A stretch of DNA of 64,000 nt from contig NC_031768.1 in NCBI RefSeq assembly GCF_001522545.3, positions 365,253 through 429,252 on the forward strand, in the 5' to 3' direction. Within the stretch, counting starts at the first letter, position 1. Each line of letters begins with the position of its first letter. Of this stretch, positions 1 to 11,334 are shown one piece after another. The position numbers and the translations under genes are program-made. The stretch comes from Parus major. Lineage: Eukaryota > Chordata > Aves > Passeriformes > Paridae. The notes beneath the pieces were generated by a model. The model worked only from the letters and a program-made list of their open reading frames with translations, made no database searches and was not told the origin of the DNA.

Positions 1-294
1 CCACCCGGTACAGCCACCACCCAGCCTCCCATAGAGAATGTTTGGGTGGGTGGTCTTGAGTCTGGGCATTCACTGCTGACCCCCTCAGCCCCATGGCAGC
101 CCAGGGAAGCTCCAGGGATCTTCCCCAGGGTGCCCATCCAGGGCTCCTGTGCCCCGGGTCCTCCCTGTGCCCCATGCTGGCACCCACCTGGTCCCCACTG
201 CGAGCCCTTTCCATCGCAGGCAGGTGCTGAGCAAGCCCGGCCCCCCCAGCCCGGGGTCCCTGTGGTGCCACGGCCGCCCTGGCTGCCCACTCAG

Positions 295-2239
295 GTTTCC
301 TAGAGGACGGGATCCTGGTGCGGGACCTCAGCCGGACGCGGCGCCTCTATCTGAGCTCCTGGACCTTCCCCTGGGACGTGATGACTGTGCTGCCCACCGA
401 GCTACTCTGTCTGCTCCCGGGGGTCCCGAGGGTCCCAGGGGTGCCAGCAGCACGTGCCAACCGCTGCCTACGGGTGCCACGACTCTTCGAGGCCTTCGAC
501 CGGTGCGAGACGCGCACGGGATGGCCCAACGTGTTCCGCGTGGCCAAGCTGATGCTGTACCTGCTGCTGGGCATCCACTGGCACGGCTGCCTCTACTTCG
601 CACTGTCGGCACACCTGGGGCTGGGAGTTGATCCCTGGGTCTGCCCCAGCTCCACCCGACCGCTGCGCCGATACCTGCACAGCTTCTACTTCTCCACGCT
701 GGTCCTGGCCACGGTGGGAGACACGCCGGCACCGCAGCGCGAGGAGGAGTTCCTCTTCCTCACCGCCGGCTTCCTCCTGGCCGTGCTGGGCTTCGCCACC
801 GTCACCGGCAGCATCAGCACCGTCATCGTGAACCTCAGCACGGCCACCACCGCCTTCTACCCCGAGGCGGGGCCGGTGCGGCGGTACCTGCGGGCGCGGG
901 GCGCGGGCGGGCGGCTGGAGGCTCGCGTGGTGCGCTGGCAGCAGCACCTGCGGGCACAGCGCAAGCTGCCGGCGGAGCGGGAGGTGCTGCGGCTGCTGCC
1001 GCGGGGGCTGCGGGCCGAGGTGGCCGCCAGCGTGCACCTGGCGGCCCTGCGGCGAGTCGGGCTGTTCCGCAGCTGGGAGCGAGGAGTGCTGCGGCAGCTG
1101 GTGCTGCGCCTGCGACCGCAGGTCTTCGGCCCCGGCGAGTTCGTGTGCCGGCGTGGGGATGTGGGCCGGGAGATGTACTTCATCCGCGAGGGCCGCCTGG
1201 CCGTGGTGGCCGAGGACGGTGTCACGCAGCTGGCCGTGCTGAGCGAGGGGCTCTACTTCGGGGAGATCAGCCTCATCAACATCAAGGGTGAGCTCCACGC
1301 TGCGCCCCGATGCTGCCCCGCAGCCGCCTTGGGCTCACGGCCCCCTACCCCACAGGCAACACGGCGGGGAACCGGCGCACGGCCAACATCCTGAGCATCG
1401 GCTACTCAGACCTGTTCTGCCTGGGCAAGGAGGACCTGGCGGAGGTGCTGGCCGAGTTCCCCTGTGCCCGTGCTGCCATGGAGGCCAAGGGCCGGGAGCT
1501 GCTGCTGCGCATGGGCCGGCTCGACACCGGGGCCGAGGCGGCGGCACTGGCGGCCGAGGCGGAGGCGGAGCGGCGGCTGCAGGGGCTGGAGCTGGCCCTG
1601 GAGGGGCTCCAGACTCAGGCAGCCCGGCTGCTGGCACAGCTGGAGGCCAGCGCCCTGCGCATGGCCCTGCGCGTCCAGCGCCTCGAGGGACGGCCGCACC
1701 TGCGGGACAGAGCGGCGCGGACAGACGGAGCGGCGGGAGCGGCCTCACCGCCTGCCGGGACACAGGGTCCTCCTGAGGGACAGGGTCCCCCCGGAGCGCA
1801 GCATCCAGCCAAGGCACAGCGTGTCCTCAGGGCATACGGTCCCCTCAGGGAACAGGGTCTCTCCAAGGTGCGGGGTGCGCCCAGGGCACAGGGTCCTGCC
1901 CTGGAACCAGCTTCTGCAGGAGGATGGGGTCCCACTGGCGTGCAGGGCCCCTCCGAGGCACAGGGTCCTCGCAGAGCACAGGGTCCCCAGAGAGCACAGG
2001 GTCCCAGCGACATGCAAGGTCCTCCCAAAGCACATGGTATCCCCATGGTGCGGGGTCCCCTCAGGCCACAGAGGCAGACTGGGGCACGAGGTCCCAGTGG
2101 TACCTATGGTCCCAGCGGGACACAGGCACACCCCAGGGCACAGGGTCCCTCCGGGTCACAGAGTTCCAGAGGGGTGCATGATCTCTCCGGGGCTCGAAGG
2201 GTCGGGGTCCCAAGAGGGGGGGGGGTGCCGCGGGACTAG
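295..2239 (+). CDS. CNGA4: Cyclic nucleotide-gated channel subunit alpha-4, 3' part
   Basis: Two exons are visible, 295-1287 and 1356-2239; earlier exons lie outside the window. The first opens in the S2-S3 region ([12 protein letters not shown]). It then covers S4, S5 ([14 protein letters not shown] follows S4), the pore (ATVGDTP), S6, the C-linker and the cyclic-nucleotide-binding domain ([19 protein letters not shown]). The second exon gives [18 protein letters not shown] and then a coiled-coil region ([19 protein letters not shown]). A pore GDTP rather than GETP fits, from memory, the modulatory CNGA4 subunit of olfactory channels. The protein would act in the plasma membrane of sensory cilia as part of a heterotetramer. 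The family normally ends just after the coiled coil. Here the frame stays open through an 18-bp repeat and adds about 170 residues, so the true stop needs transcript evidence. Identity is secure; the C-terminal end is not. Confidence 0.93.
1757..2206 (+). repeat. 18-bp tandem repeat encoding about 25 hexapeptides at the end of CNGA4
   Basis: The repeat unit is close to CAGGGTCCTCNNAGGGCA. Read in the CNGA4 frame it gives hexapeptides such as [18 protein letters not shown] and GTYGPS, about 25 in a row. Because 18 is divisible by three, point changes diversify the units without breaking the frame, and other frames also stay open over long stretches. Glycine recurs every six residues, not every three, so this is not a collagen helix. 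Confidence 0.85.
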
Positions 2240-2570
2240 TTCCGCCGTGCTGAGGGGTGACCTGGAGGGGGACACAGCAGCGACCGCTGTTGTCGGGTGA
2301 CACAGCTGCTGCTGCTGGACGGGGACCGGGACGGGGAAGAACCGGGATGGGGACGGGTCAGGGTCGTGGAGTTTCGGAGCCGTGAGCGGCTCGGGACCCC
2401 CAGCCCCGCTGGGCCGTCCCGGGGCAGCCGCAGGGACGCGGTGACAGGCACCGCGGTGGCGGCGCTCGCTCAAGAGCGCTCCCGGTGAGCCCCTCCCCAG
2501 CTGCCCGACCCGCCCGGGACCCCGGCTGCAGCCCGGTGCTCCCCGAGCCCCGCTCCCGGTACTCCCCATG

Positions 2571-2815
2571 NNNNNNNNNNNNNNNNNNNNNNNNNNNNNN
2601 NNNNNNNNNNNNNNNNNNNNNNNNNNNNNNNNNNNNNNNNNNNNNNNNNNNNNNNNNNNNNNNNNNNNNNNNNNNNNNNNNNNNNNNNNNNNNNNNNNNN
2701 NNNNNNNNNNNNNNNNNNNNNNNNNNNNNNNNNNNNNNNNNNNNNNNNNNNNNNNNNNNNNNNNNNNNNNNNNNNNNNNNNNNNNNNNNNNNNNNNNNNN
2801 NNNNNNNNNNNNNNN
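2571..2815. other. Assembly gap
   Basis: There are 245 unknown bases here. They lie just 5' of the CCKBR start codon, in very GC-rich sequence, and probably hide part of its promoter or 5' UTR. Confidence 1.
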
Positions 2816-2896
2816 CCCTCCCGGAGCCTCCCGGTGCCTGATCCTTGCCGGTGCCTCCTGCCGGGGAGGGGCGGGGGGAGGCGGGGGGTCCCCGCC

Positions 2897-5657
2897 ATGG
2901 ACCCCCGGCCCCTCAACGAGTCGCTGCAGGAGATGCTCTGCCGCTCCGGGAACGGCACCGGGAACGGACCCGGCACCGGCAACGGGACCAACGGCTCGGT
3001 CTGCGACCTCCTCCGCAGGGGCCTCCGCGGGCCCCCGGCGCCCAGAGGTGAGAGCGGAGGCGGGGGGTGAGGAGCGGGATGGAGCCGGGAAAGGACCCCC
3101 TTGGTGCCTGGCCCTGCGCCCCCCGGCACGCCAGCACCCCGCTTCGCCCCGCCGTGCCCCCGCTGCCCGCCGCCCTGCGCTCCGGTTCTCCCGGCCCCTG
3201 CCCGGTGCCGCCCCCCGCCCCTCACCGCACCCATCATCCCCGATCCCGGGCGGGGGCTCGGTGGCCCCGGCAGTGCCCGGTGATCCCGATGCGGATCTCG
3301 GCGCTGCATGGGGGGAACACGCCGGGCTGCGCCGGCGGCAGCAGGAGGGCGGAGGAGACTCCGACAGGGACGACACGGACACAGTCACCGCCCGCCCCGC
3401 ACCCCTGTCCCACTGCCGGGGCTGGGACCCCCAAGTGGACCCTCGACTGGGACGCCCCCATCTGCCCCACCACCAGAGCCAAGACTCCTAACCCCATCCC
3501 ACCCCCCGGCTGGGGCCCCTGATCCGGCTTGTCACTCTGCTCTCTGGGCTGGACGTCCCCGGTCCCCGCGCCGCCAGGGGAGCCGTGGCTCAGCACCGAG
3601 GGGAAGGGTGGGCAGGATGGGAGCACTCACCTGGATGAGGGTCCCTCAGCCTCACGGAACTGAGCCGAGGTACGTGGGGTTCGCCCCAAATCCCGGCGGT
3701 TGCCACACGGGGGGTAACGATGCACTCGTCTCGTGTGTCTCCACCGAGCCCGCGCCGGTCACGCTGGAGCCCCGGCGTCCCGGCGCCTGGGCCTGTGCTG
3801 GGGGGCCTTTGGGGTACCTTTGGGGGGCCACCGGGCTACCCTTGGGGTGCCGTGGGAGTGTCTCCATGGTGGCCTCGGGAGTGCTTTCAGAGTGTCTCTG
3901 GGGTGTGCCCAGGGTCCCAAAGCAGCTGTCCTGCTGCCCACAGAGCTGGACGTGGCGGTGCGCGTGGTGCTGTACGTGCTGATCTTCGTGCTGAGCGTTG
4001 GGGGCAATGCGCTGGTGGTGGCCGTGCTGGCGCTGAACCGGCGACTGCGCACTGTCACCAACTGCTTCCTGCTGTCCCTGGCACTGAGTGACCTGCTCCT
4101 GGCACTGTGCTGCATGCCCTTCACCCTGCTGCCCGGCCTCATGGGCGCCTTCATCTTCGGCGACGTCGTCTGCAAGCTCGTCGCCTATCTCATGGGTAGG
4201 GTGGGGCACAGCGGGGCCACCTCATCCCTGCCCAGTTGGCACATGGGGGCACGGGGAGGGGGCTCGTCCCTACCCCGTGGATGTGTGGGGGGCTTATCCC
4301 TACCCCATGGGTACGTGGAATACATACAGCGGGAGGCTTCAGGAGGAGGTGGGGGCCTGCAGCGTCACACCACGGCCACTGACGCGCCCTGCTACCCGCA
4401 GGGGTCTCGGTGGCCGTGTCCACCTTCAGCCTGGTGGCCATTGCCATCGAGCGCTACAGTGCCATCTGCAACCCGCTGCAGTCGCGCGCCTGGCAGACGC
4501 GGTCCCACGCCTGCCGTGTCATCGCGGGCACCTGGGCCCTGGCAGCGCTGCTGATGCTGCCCTACGCCGTGTACAGCACCACGCGGCCCACGGCCCCCCG
4601 CCCGCCCCCCGCCCAGTGCACGCACCACTGGCCCAGCGAGCGTGTCCGGCAGGTCTGGTGAGTCCTGGGGAGGGAGGGGGAACACGGCGGTGAGGGGATG
4701 CCGAATGACGGGGGCCACCTGTCCCAGGTACGTCCTGCTGCTTCTTGTCCTCTTCTTCATCCCGGGCGTGGTGATGACGGTGGCGTACGGGCTCATCTCC
4801 CGTGAGCTCTACCGTGGCATCCGCTTCGAGCTGGACATCAAGAGGGAGGTGGCAGGTGAGGGGATGGGGGTGATGCTGGGGGCGATGCTTGGTACGACTC
4901 CTGTGTGGGTAGAGTACCCGCCCCTGGAGGAGAGGCAGGGCTGAGTCCTCACCCCTGCTCCCCACAGTGCTGTGTTCCTCAGGGACACCCCCCTTTCCTG
5001 GGGACCTCCTTGTAGCCTTGGGGTGCAGCACGTCCCCATGGTGCCATGGCCATTTCCATGTGCTCCTGGAGGATGCTGCTATGGTGTTGGGGTGCAGCGT
5101 GCCCCTACAGTGCCGTGACCATGCCTCCTCGTTCCACAGCCCAGCGCGGTACTGGGGGGGACCCAGCTCCCACCTGCGATGAGGGTGACGGCTGCTACCT
5201 GCAGCTGTCACGTCCGGGTGCAGCGTTGGAGCTGCGGGCGCTGGGGGCGGCTGCGCAGCAGGACCGGGCACGCATCAACAGCTCGGGGGCCCAGCTGGCG
5301 GCCAAGCGGCGCGTGATCCGCATGCTGGTGGTCATCGTGGCCATGTTTTTCCTCTGCTGGCTGCCCATCTTCGCCGCCAACACCTGGCGTGCCTTTGCCC
5401 CGCGGGCAGCCCAGCGGGCACTCTCGGGGACCCCCATCGCCTTCATCCACCTGCTCTCCTACACCTCGGCCTGCACCAACCCCCTCATCTACTGCTTCAT
5501 GAACCGCCGCTTCCGCAAGGCCTTTGGGGCCACCTGCGCAGGCTGGGGGTGCCGCCGTACCTGCCCCCGCCGCCCCCCCGAGGACGAGCCCCCCATGGCC
5601 AGTGCCTCGCTCTCCAAGTTCAGCTACACCACCGTCAGCAGCCTGGGACCCCCCTGA
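2897..5657 (+). CDS. CCKBR: Gastrin/cholecystokinin type B receptor
   Basis: Five exons, 2897-3047, 3944-4195, 4402-4657, 4728-4855 and 5140-5657, join in frame to give 434 residues. The product is a class A G-protein-coupled receptor of the plasma membrane that binds gastrin and CCK and signals mainly through Gq. The N-terminus has several NxS/T glycosylation sites (NES, NGT, NGS). TM1-TM3 are in exon 2. Exon 3 holds the IERYSAICNPL motif (the DRY position) and the extracellular loop-2 cysteine (CTHHWP). Exon 5 carries a long third intracellular loop, TM6 (FFLCWLPIF), TM7 with NPLIYCF, and tail cysteines suited to palmitoylation. The ATG is in good context at the start of a Ser/Asn-rich extracellular segment. 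CCK2 rather than CCK1 identity is inferred from the tail and from position beside CNGA4 and SMPD1, as in human. An AATAAA follows at 6133. Confidence 0.95.
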
Positions 5658-5739
5658 GCCGGCATCCCTGAGCCAGAACCCCCCTGAGCCCTCCAACACC
5701 AGTGCCTGGGGCCCACATGAGCTGGACCCCCACAAGCCC

Positions 5740-5805
5740 CCCCCCATGGCTTTTTCTCTCTAAGTTCAGCTACACCATCCACAGCAGCCCGGGATCCCTG
5801 ACCTA
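5740..5805 (+). repeat. Duplicated copy of the CCKBR coding end in its 3' UTR
   Basis: The last coding segment (LSKFSYTTVSSLGPP then stop) recurs about 140 bases downstream as a diverged copy reading LSKFSYTIHSSPGSL. It lies beyond the stop codon and is therefore UTR. Confidence 0.8.
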
Positions 5806-6132
5806 GACCCCCTTAGGTCCCCTAGCACCAGTGTCTGGGACCCACTCCCCGAGCTGGACACCTGCAGCAGGACCCCCCCCGAGCATGAACCCCTGCCCTG
5901 CCAGCACCCCCCGTGCCCCTCTCTGGTGCACCCCCAGTCTCCTTCCCTCCCAGGACAGCCTTGCCCACCATGCCCCGCTCAATCCCAGCGCCCCCGGGTC
6001 CCGGCTGGGTGGGGGCGAGGGGCGGGCGGGAGGAGCCCTGGGGCTGGGCAGGTCGGAGGCTGAGGGAGGTCGAGGCACCCCCAGCCCAGCTCAGCCCGGG
6101 GTCTCCCCGCGCTGCTCCCCGGCTACGGTCAC

Positions 6133-6138
6133 AATAAA
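6133..6138 (+). promoter_or_regulatory. CCKBR polyadenylation signal
   Basis: A canonical AATAAA follows the stop codon of CCKBR by about 480 bases and precedes the SMPD1 CpG-rich promoter. Confidence 0.8.
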
Positions 6139-6149
6139 CTGACCCCGTG

Positions 6150-6696
6150 CCCACCTGCGCCGCTGCTCCCAGCGCTCCTGCCCCGCCGGCACGGAGGCTC
6201 CGCGGGGCAGCCCCGGGCGGGACGCGGGGTCGGCGCCGCGCGAAGCTCGGGGGTCTGCGGGCTGGGGCACTCCGCTGCGGGGACTGCTGAGCCCGGCGGA
6301 TGGGACCCCCGGGCCCGGTGCACCCGATGCCGCCCCGGGGCTGTGACCGTACGAAGGGGAGGGGGACCCGCGGGGAGGGGAACCCCAGGGAACACGGCCG
6401 TCCCCAGGACTCCATCTCCCATCGTGCCTCGCGCGCTTACGTAGGCCCGGCTCCCTCATTTGCATGCGGCTCCCCGCCCCAGGTGGCCACGCCCCATCCC
6501 GCTCAGTCCCGCGTACATTGGTCACGCCCCCTCCTCGGCCACGCCCCCGCCGCGCTCGGCCGCGGTACGGGGGGCGGGGCCTGTCCACAGCCCCGCCCGA
6601 CTTTGGCCCCGCCTCTTTTGCTGTCTTGCCCCGCCCCCTCCCCTAAAGGCGGGCGCTCGGCCCCGGCCCCGCCCCGGCCCCGCCCCTCCCTCGGCG
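6150..6696 (+). promoter_or_regulatory. CpG-rich SMPD1 promoter and 5' UTR region
   Basis: This GC-rich interval separates the CCKBR poly(A) signal from the SMPD1 ATG. It holds an octamer ATTTGCAT at 6458-6465, an inverted CCAAT box (ATTGG, 6517-6521) and many GGGCGG/CCGCCC boxes, with no TATA box close to the start. CAVIN3 lies at this position in human, as I recall, but no coding sequence resembling it is present. Confidence 0.6.
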
Positions 6697-9600
6697 ATGG
6701 CCGCCGGGGTCCGGGCCCCGCCGGGCCCGATGGCGCTGCCACCGCTGCCACCGCTGCCACCGCTGCCACCGCTGCCACCGCGGCCACTGCGGCCACTGCG
6801 GCCACTGCGGCCACTGCGGCCACTGCTGCCGCTGGCCCTGGCTGTGCTGTCGCTGCTGTCGCTGCTGTCGCTGCCGGTGTCGGCGGGGTCGCCGTCCGGC
6901 CCCGAGGAGCAGCTGGTGGCGGCGGCGCCGCGCTGGGGCTGGCGGAACGTGTCGTGCCCGGCCTGCCGGGTGCTCTTCGGGGCGCTGGACCTGGCGCTGC
7001 AGGTGGGCACGGGGGATCGCGGAGTGCCGGGACACGGGGGGCACCGGGGGAACACCGGGCGAGGAACGGGAATGGGCGGACACCGGGACAGCAGGACGGG
7101 AAGAGCGGGGGCGACAGAAATGGGACAGGAACGGGGACAGAGGGGACGGGACAGGACGGGGACAGGACAGAGACAGGCCGGGCCAGTCCCTCGTGACGGG
7201 CCAGGGCAGGTCGGGGCTTGTGACAGACGCAAGACCAGGCTGGGAATGGGGACAGGGACGGGCGGGGACGGGGAGAATGACAGGCAGGGACGGCTGAAAG
7301 AGGAACGGGGACGGGCGGGGTCACGCCAGCGGCTCCGCTTGGGGGAGCGGGGACGGGCTGGGACGGGAACGGGAGCGGGGACATGGACAGGCTGGGACGG
7401 GGCGGTGAATCCACCTCAGAGGACGGGAACAGGCTGCGGTGGGGGCGGGAAGGGAGGACGGAACCGGACTGGGGAAGATAGGGGCTGGGGGACCGTGTAG
7501 GTCACTTCTGGCCTCGGGATATGCAGCTGGGTGGGCCGAGGTGGCCGGCGGGTGTGGGACAGTGACAGCAGCCAGGGGTCCATCCCGGGGAGCTGCTGGC
7601 TGCGGCACGGTGATGGCAGCGGGGGTGCCGTGCCCATGCCGGGGGTGCCGTGCCCATGCCGGGGGTGCCGTGCCCATGCCGGGGGTGCCGTGCCCATGCC
7701 GGGGGTGCTGTGCCCATGCCGGGGGTGCTGTGCCCATGCCGGGGGTGCCGACGGGCACAGACCAGCGGCAGCAGAGTTCAGTGCGTAGGGTCTGTCCTGG
7801 GGAGCTGATGGGCGGAGGGCAGCGAGGATAGCAAGAGGTGTGGGGTGCCGAGACCATGCCGAATGTCCATCCCCCTGCAGCTGGAGCCGAATGTGGCCCG
7901 CGTGGGGCGCGTGGCGTCGCGGCTGTGCCAGGAGCTGCGGCTGGCGCGGCCGCCCGTGTGCCGCCAGGCCGTCCAGCTCTTCCAGGGCGATGTGGTGGCG
8001 GCCTGGGCACGCTCCGTGCTGCGCCCGCCCGAGGCCTGCGGGCTCTTGCTGGGCCCCCGCTGCGGCCACTGGGACATCCTGGGTGCCTGGAACCTGTCCC
8101 TGCCCGCCGCCCCCAAGCCACCAGTGCGTCCCCCCGCGCCGCCACCGCCTGGAGCGCCCACCGCCCGCATCCTGTTCCTCACGGACCTGCACTGGGACCG
8201 TCAGTACGTGCCGGGCAGTGCCGCTGCCTGCCCTGACCCGCTGTGCTGCCGCGGGGCCCTCCGCGAGGGGCCGGGGGCTGCGGGGTTCTGGGGCACCTAC
8301 AGCAAGTGTGACCTTCCCCTGCACACCATCGACACGCTGCTGGCCCAGCTCCCCGGCAGCGCGGGTCACACCGCTGACAACACCGCTGACAACACCGCTA
8401 ACGGCACCGGCGGCTTCGCGGCAGCCTACTGGACCGGGGACATCCCTGCGCACGACGTGTGGCAGCAGAGCCGCGGGGACCAGCTGCGGGCGCTGCGCAC
8501 CGTGACGGCCCTGCTGAGAGCTCGCCTTGGGGGGCTGCGCGTCTTCCCAGCCGTGGGCAACCACGAGGCCACACCAGTGAACGCCTTTCCCCCGCCCTAC
8601 GTGCACGGGAACCGGTCGGCCGCATGGCTGTACAACGCCATGGCCGAGGCCTGGCAGGACTGGCTGCCCCCCGCCGCCCTGCACACCCTGCGGTGGGCAC
8701 GGGGCACGGCTGGGGGTGGGGGCTTCCAGTCTGTTGAGGGTGCAGGGATGGGGAGCTTGAGGACTGCAGGGGTGGGAGGGCACAGGGATGGGGGTTCTGT
8801 GCTACTGGGGGGCTGGGTCTGTGGCACGTGGTGTACCAGGGATCAGGGGACACGGGGCTGGGGGCTCCAGGCTGTCAGGTGTGCTGGGGTAGGGCAGCTG
8901 CAGTAGCACAGACTGGGGTCTCAGAGCTGGGGACTCCGGGCTGCTGGGGGCTCAGGACTAGCAGCACACAGAGCAGTCTCCATGCTGGAGGAGCAGTGGG
9001 GGTACCAGGCTAGCCGGGGCTGGGTGCAGATGTCTCAGTTTCGTGGGACAGAGGTGCAAGAAGGAGGGTCATGGCTGGTTGGGGTAACAAAAAGGGCTGT
9101 GGGGTAACAGGGGCTCCAGGCTGGGGTGGGCAGTGTGGATGGCAGAGTGCTGTGGGTCTATGGCATGGGTGCAGAGTCTGTGGATCAGGGGATGCAGCAC
9201 TGACCCCCCTTTTCCACACAGGGCTGGCGGGTTCTACACAGCACAGGTCTGGCCTGGGCTGCGCCTCGTGTCCCTCAACATGAACTTCTGCTCCCAGGCC
9301 AACTTCTGGCTCCTCATCAATGCCACTGACCCTGCAGGGCAGCTTCAGTGGCTCATGGGGGTCTTGGCAGATGCTGAACGTGATGGGGAGAAGGTGTGAG
9401 GGGGTTCTGGGGGGACATGGGGGGTCCTGGTACACCCTGGGCAAACGCCCAGCCCTGGCTCCCTGCCCACAGGTGCACATCATCGGGCACATCCCCCCAG
9501 CCCACTGCCTGCGCAGCTGGAGCTGGAACTACTACCGCATCGTCAACAGGTCAGTGCCTGACCCCCTGCCCAGACCCCCACACCGTGTGCCAGAGCCCTG

Positions 9601-11153
9601 ACCGTGTGCCCCACCCCACATGCCAAACCCCCATTCTGTGCCCTGGCCTCTAATCCCATGTACTGGGCCCCTGCCATGTCCATGTGCCCTCGACCCCCAC
9701 ACCAAAACCCCCCCCACCCCAGAAGCCAGAGCTTGGCTCCACATCCTGAACTCACATCCCACATGTGGTCCCCCTGCCCTACCCAACAGGTCCCTGCCCC
9801 ATATGCTGGACCCCTATACCAGACCTCCACCCCACACCCTAGACTCTCACTCCATGTGTCATCTCATGCACCAGACTGCCCACCCCGTGTATCCTGGACC
9901 CCCAACCCATATACCAGACCCCAGGGTGAGGGGTCTGGGGGTTGGGATACCACCCGCCACTCACCCCACTGTGGCAGGTTTGAGGGCACCATCGCAGCCC
10001 AGTTCTTCGGGCACACACACCTGGATGAGTTCGAGTTGTTCTACGATGAGGAGACGCTGTCACGTCCCGTCTCCATTGCCTTCGTCGCACCAAGCGTCAC
10101 CACCTACATCAACCTCAATCCTGGTGTGCCCCAAACCCCTGCCACGTGNNNNNNNNNNNNNNNNNNNNNNNNNNNNNNNNNNNNNNNNNNNNNNNNNNNN
10201 NNNNNNNNNNNNNNNNNNNNNNNNNNNNNNNNNNNNNNNNNNNNNNNNNNNNNNNNNNNNNNNNNNNNNNNNNNNNNNNNNNNNNNNNNNNNNNNNNNNN
10301 NNNNNNNNNNNNNNNNNNNNNNNNNNNNNNNNNNNNNNNNNNNNNNNNNNNNNNNNNNNNNNNNNNNNNNNNNNNNNNNNNNNNNNNNNNNNNNNNNNNN
10401 NNNNNNNNNNNNNNNNNNNNNNNNNNNNNNNNNNNNNNNNNNNNNNNNNNNNNNNNNNNNNNNNNNNNNNNNNNNNNNNNNNNNNNNNNNNNNNNNNNNN
10501 NNNNNNNNNNNNNNNNNNNNNNNNNNNNNNNNNNNNNNNNNNNNNNNNNNNNNNNNNNNNNNNNNNNNNNNNNNNNNNNNNNNNNNNNNNNNNNNNNNNN
10601 NNNNNNNNNNNNNNNNNNNNNNNNNNNNNNNNNNNNNNNNNNNNNNNNNNNNNNNNNNNNNNNNNNNNNNNNNNNNNNNNNNNNNNNNNNNNNNNNNNNN
10701 NNNNNNNCCCCAGCGCTGACCGTCCCTCCCGCCGCAGGGTACCGCGTGTATGAGGTGGCCGGTTCCTACCCTGGGAGCTCCCACGCGGTCCTGGACCACG
10801 AGACCTTCATCCTAAACCTGACAGAGGCCAACGCGGCGCCCCCGGGGACTCCCCCGCGCTGGCAGCGGCTCTACAGAGCACGCGAGGCCTATGGGCTGCC
10901 CACGGCCTTCCCGGCTGCCTGGGACCGGCTGGTGCGGCGGATGCAGGACGACGAGCGGCTCTTCCAGCTCTTCTGGTTCCACCTGCACAAGGGGCACCCA
11001 CCCCGCGAGCCCTGCGGTGGCCCCTGCAAGGCCGCCCTGCTCTGCGCCCTGCGCTCCGGCCGTGCCGCCGACCCCGCGCTCTGCCGGCCCCTGCGCCCTG
11101 CGCTGCCCTTCCCACGCATCCAGGAGCTCTGGCAGCGGCGGCGGCTCTGCTGA
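6697..11153 (+). CDS. SMPD1: Acid sphingomyelinase (lysosomal/secreted sphingomyelin phosphodiesterase 1)
   Basis: Six exons, 6697-7002, 7881-8692, 9222-9393, 9473-9549, 9978-10123 and 10738-11153, join in frame to 642 residues. The enzyme hydrolyses sphingomyelin to ceramide and phosphocholine in lysosomes. After a repeat-built signal peptide comes a saposin-B domain ([11 protein letters not shown] to about RCGHWDI), then the calcineurin-like phosphodiesterase domain. The expected zinc ligands are visible: TDLHWD, WTGDIP, VGNHE, IIGHIPP and [11 protein letters not shown]. The C-terminal domain ends in RRRLC, keeping the terminal cysteine known in the human enzyme. A second in-frame ATG is at 6730, just before the leucine/proline repeats. 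Exon 2 contains a short 15-bp repeat ([14 protein letters not shown]). The 559-base gap lies within intron 5, so no coding sequence appears lost. Confidence 0.97.
6736..6825 (+). repeat. 9-bp repeats encoding (LPP)5 and (RPL)5 in the SMPD1 leader
   Basis: Five copies of CTGCCACCG are followed directly by five copies of CGGCCACTG, encoding LPP and RPL tripeptides ahead of the hydrophobic core ([15 protein letters not shown]). The array is in frame within exon 1. Confidence 0.9.
7010..7420. repeat. Degenerate [17 protein letters not shown] minisatellite in SMPD1 intron 1
   Basis: The start of intron 1 is a purine-rich, G-tract-rich degenerate repeat of the form GGGACAGG or GGGACGGG. No coding content is recognised. 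Confidence 0.7.
7621..7750. repeat. 20-bp minisatellite in SMPD1 intron 1
   Basis: Six copies of GGGGGTGCCGTGCCCATGCC run from 7621 to 7740, nearly perfect with only a C-to-T change in two copies, followed by a partial copy. Such homogeneity suggests recent expansion and a length polymorphism. Confidence 0.95.
10149..10707. other. Assembly gap within SMPD1 intron 5
   Basis: There are 559 unknown bases. The flanking exons join in the correct phase (G|GG, glycine), so the gap appears purely intronic. Confidence 1.
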
Positions 11154-11328
11154 GCCGGGCCCGGTGGGAGCAGGGACCAGGAGCTGGGTCAGCACGTGGT
11201 CCTGCTGGATGCAGGGCAGGGAGCGTGGTGAGCACACGGTCACACCTGGAGCGGAGCTGCGAGTGGCACAAGGCCGCTGGGAGTGAGGTCAGGATTGGCA
11301 CAGGGTCCCCGTGTCCCACCAGTTACAC

Positions 11329-11334
11329 AATAAA
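11329..11334 (+). promoter_or_regulatory. SMPD1 polyadenylation signal
   Basis: AATAAA lies 176 bases after the SMPD1 stop codon. SMPD1 converges here on APBB1, whose own signal is 430 bases further on. Confidence 0.85.

Noticed and set aside
468..1298. A 276-codon minus-strand frame opposite CNGA4
   Set aside because: It is the antisense shadow of a conserved CNGA4 exon and has no recognisable domain.
1757..2206. A collagen-like triple helix in the CNGA4 tail
   Set aside because: Glycine recurs every six residues, not every three, so a collagen helix cannot form.
7621..7750. A regularly spaced repeat that might look like a CRISPR array
   Set aside because: The units are directly adjacent with no unique spacers, and the sequence is vertebrate intronic DNA.
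7416..8783. A 455-codon minus-strand frame across SMPD1 intron 1 and exon 2
   Set aside because: It is antisense to conserved SMPD1 coding sequence and to a 20-bp repeat that lacks stops.
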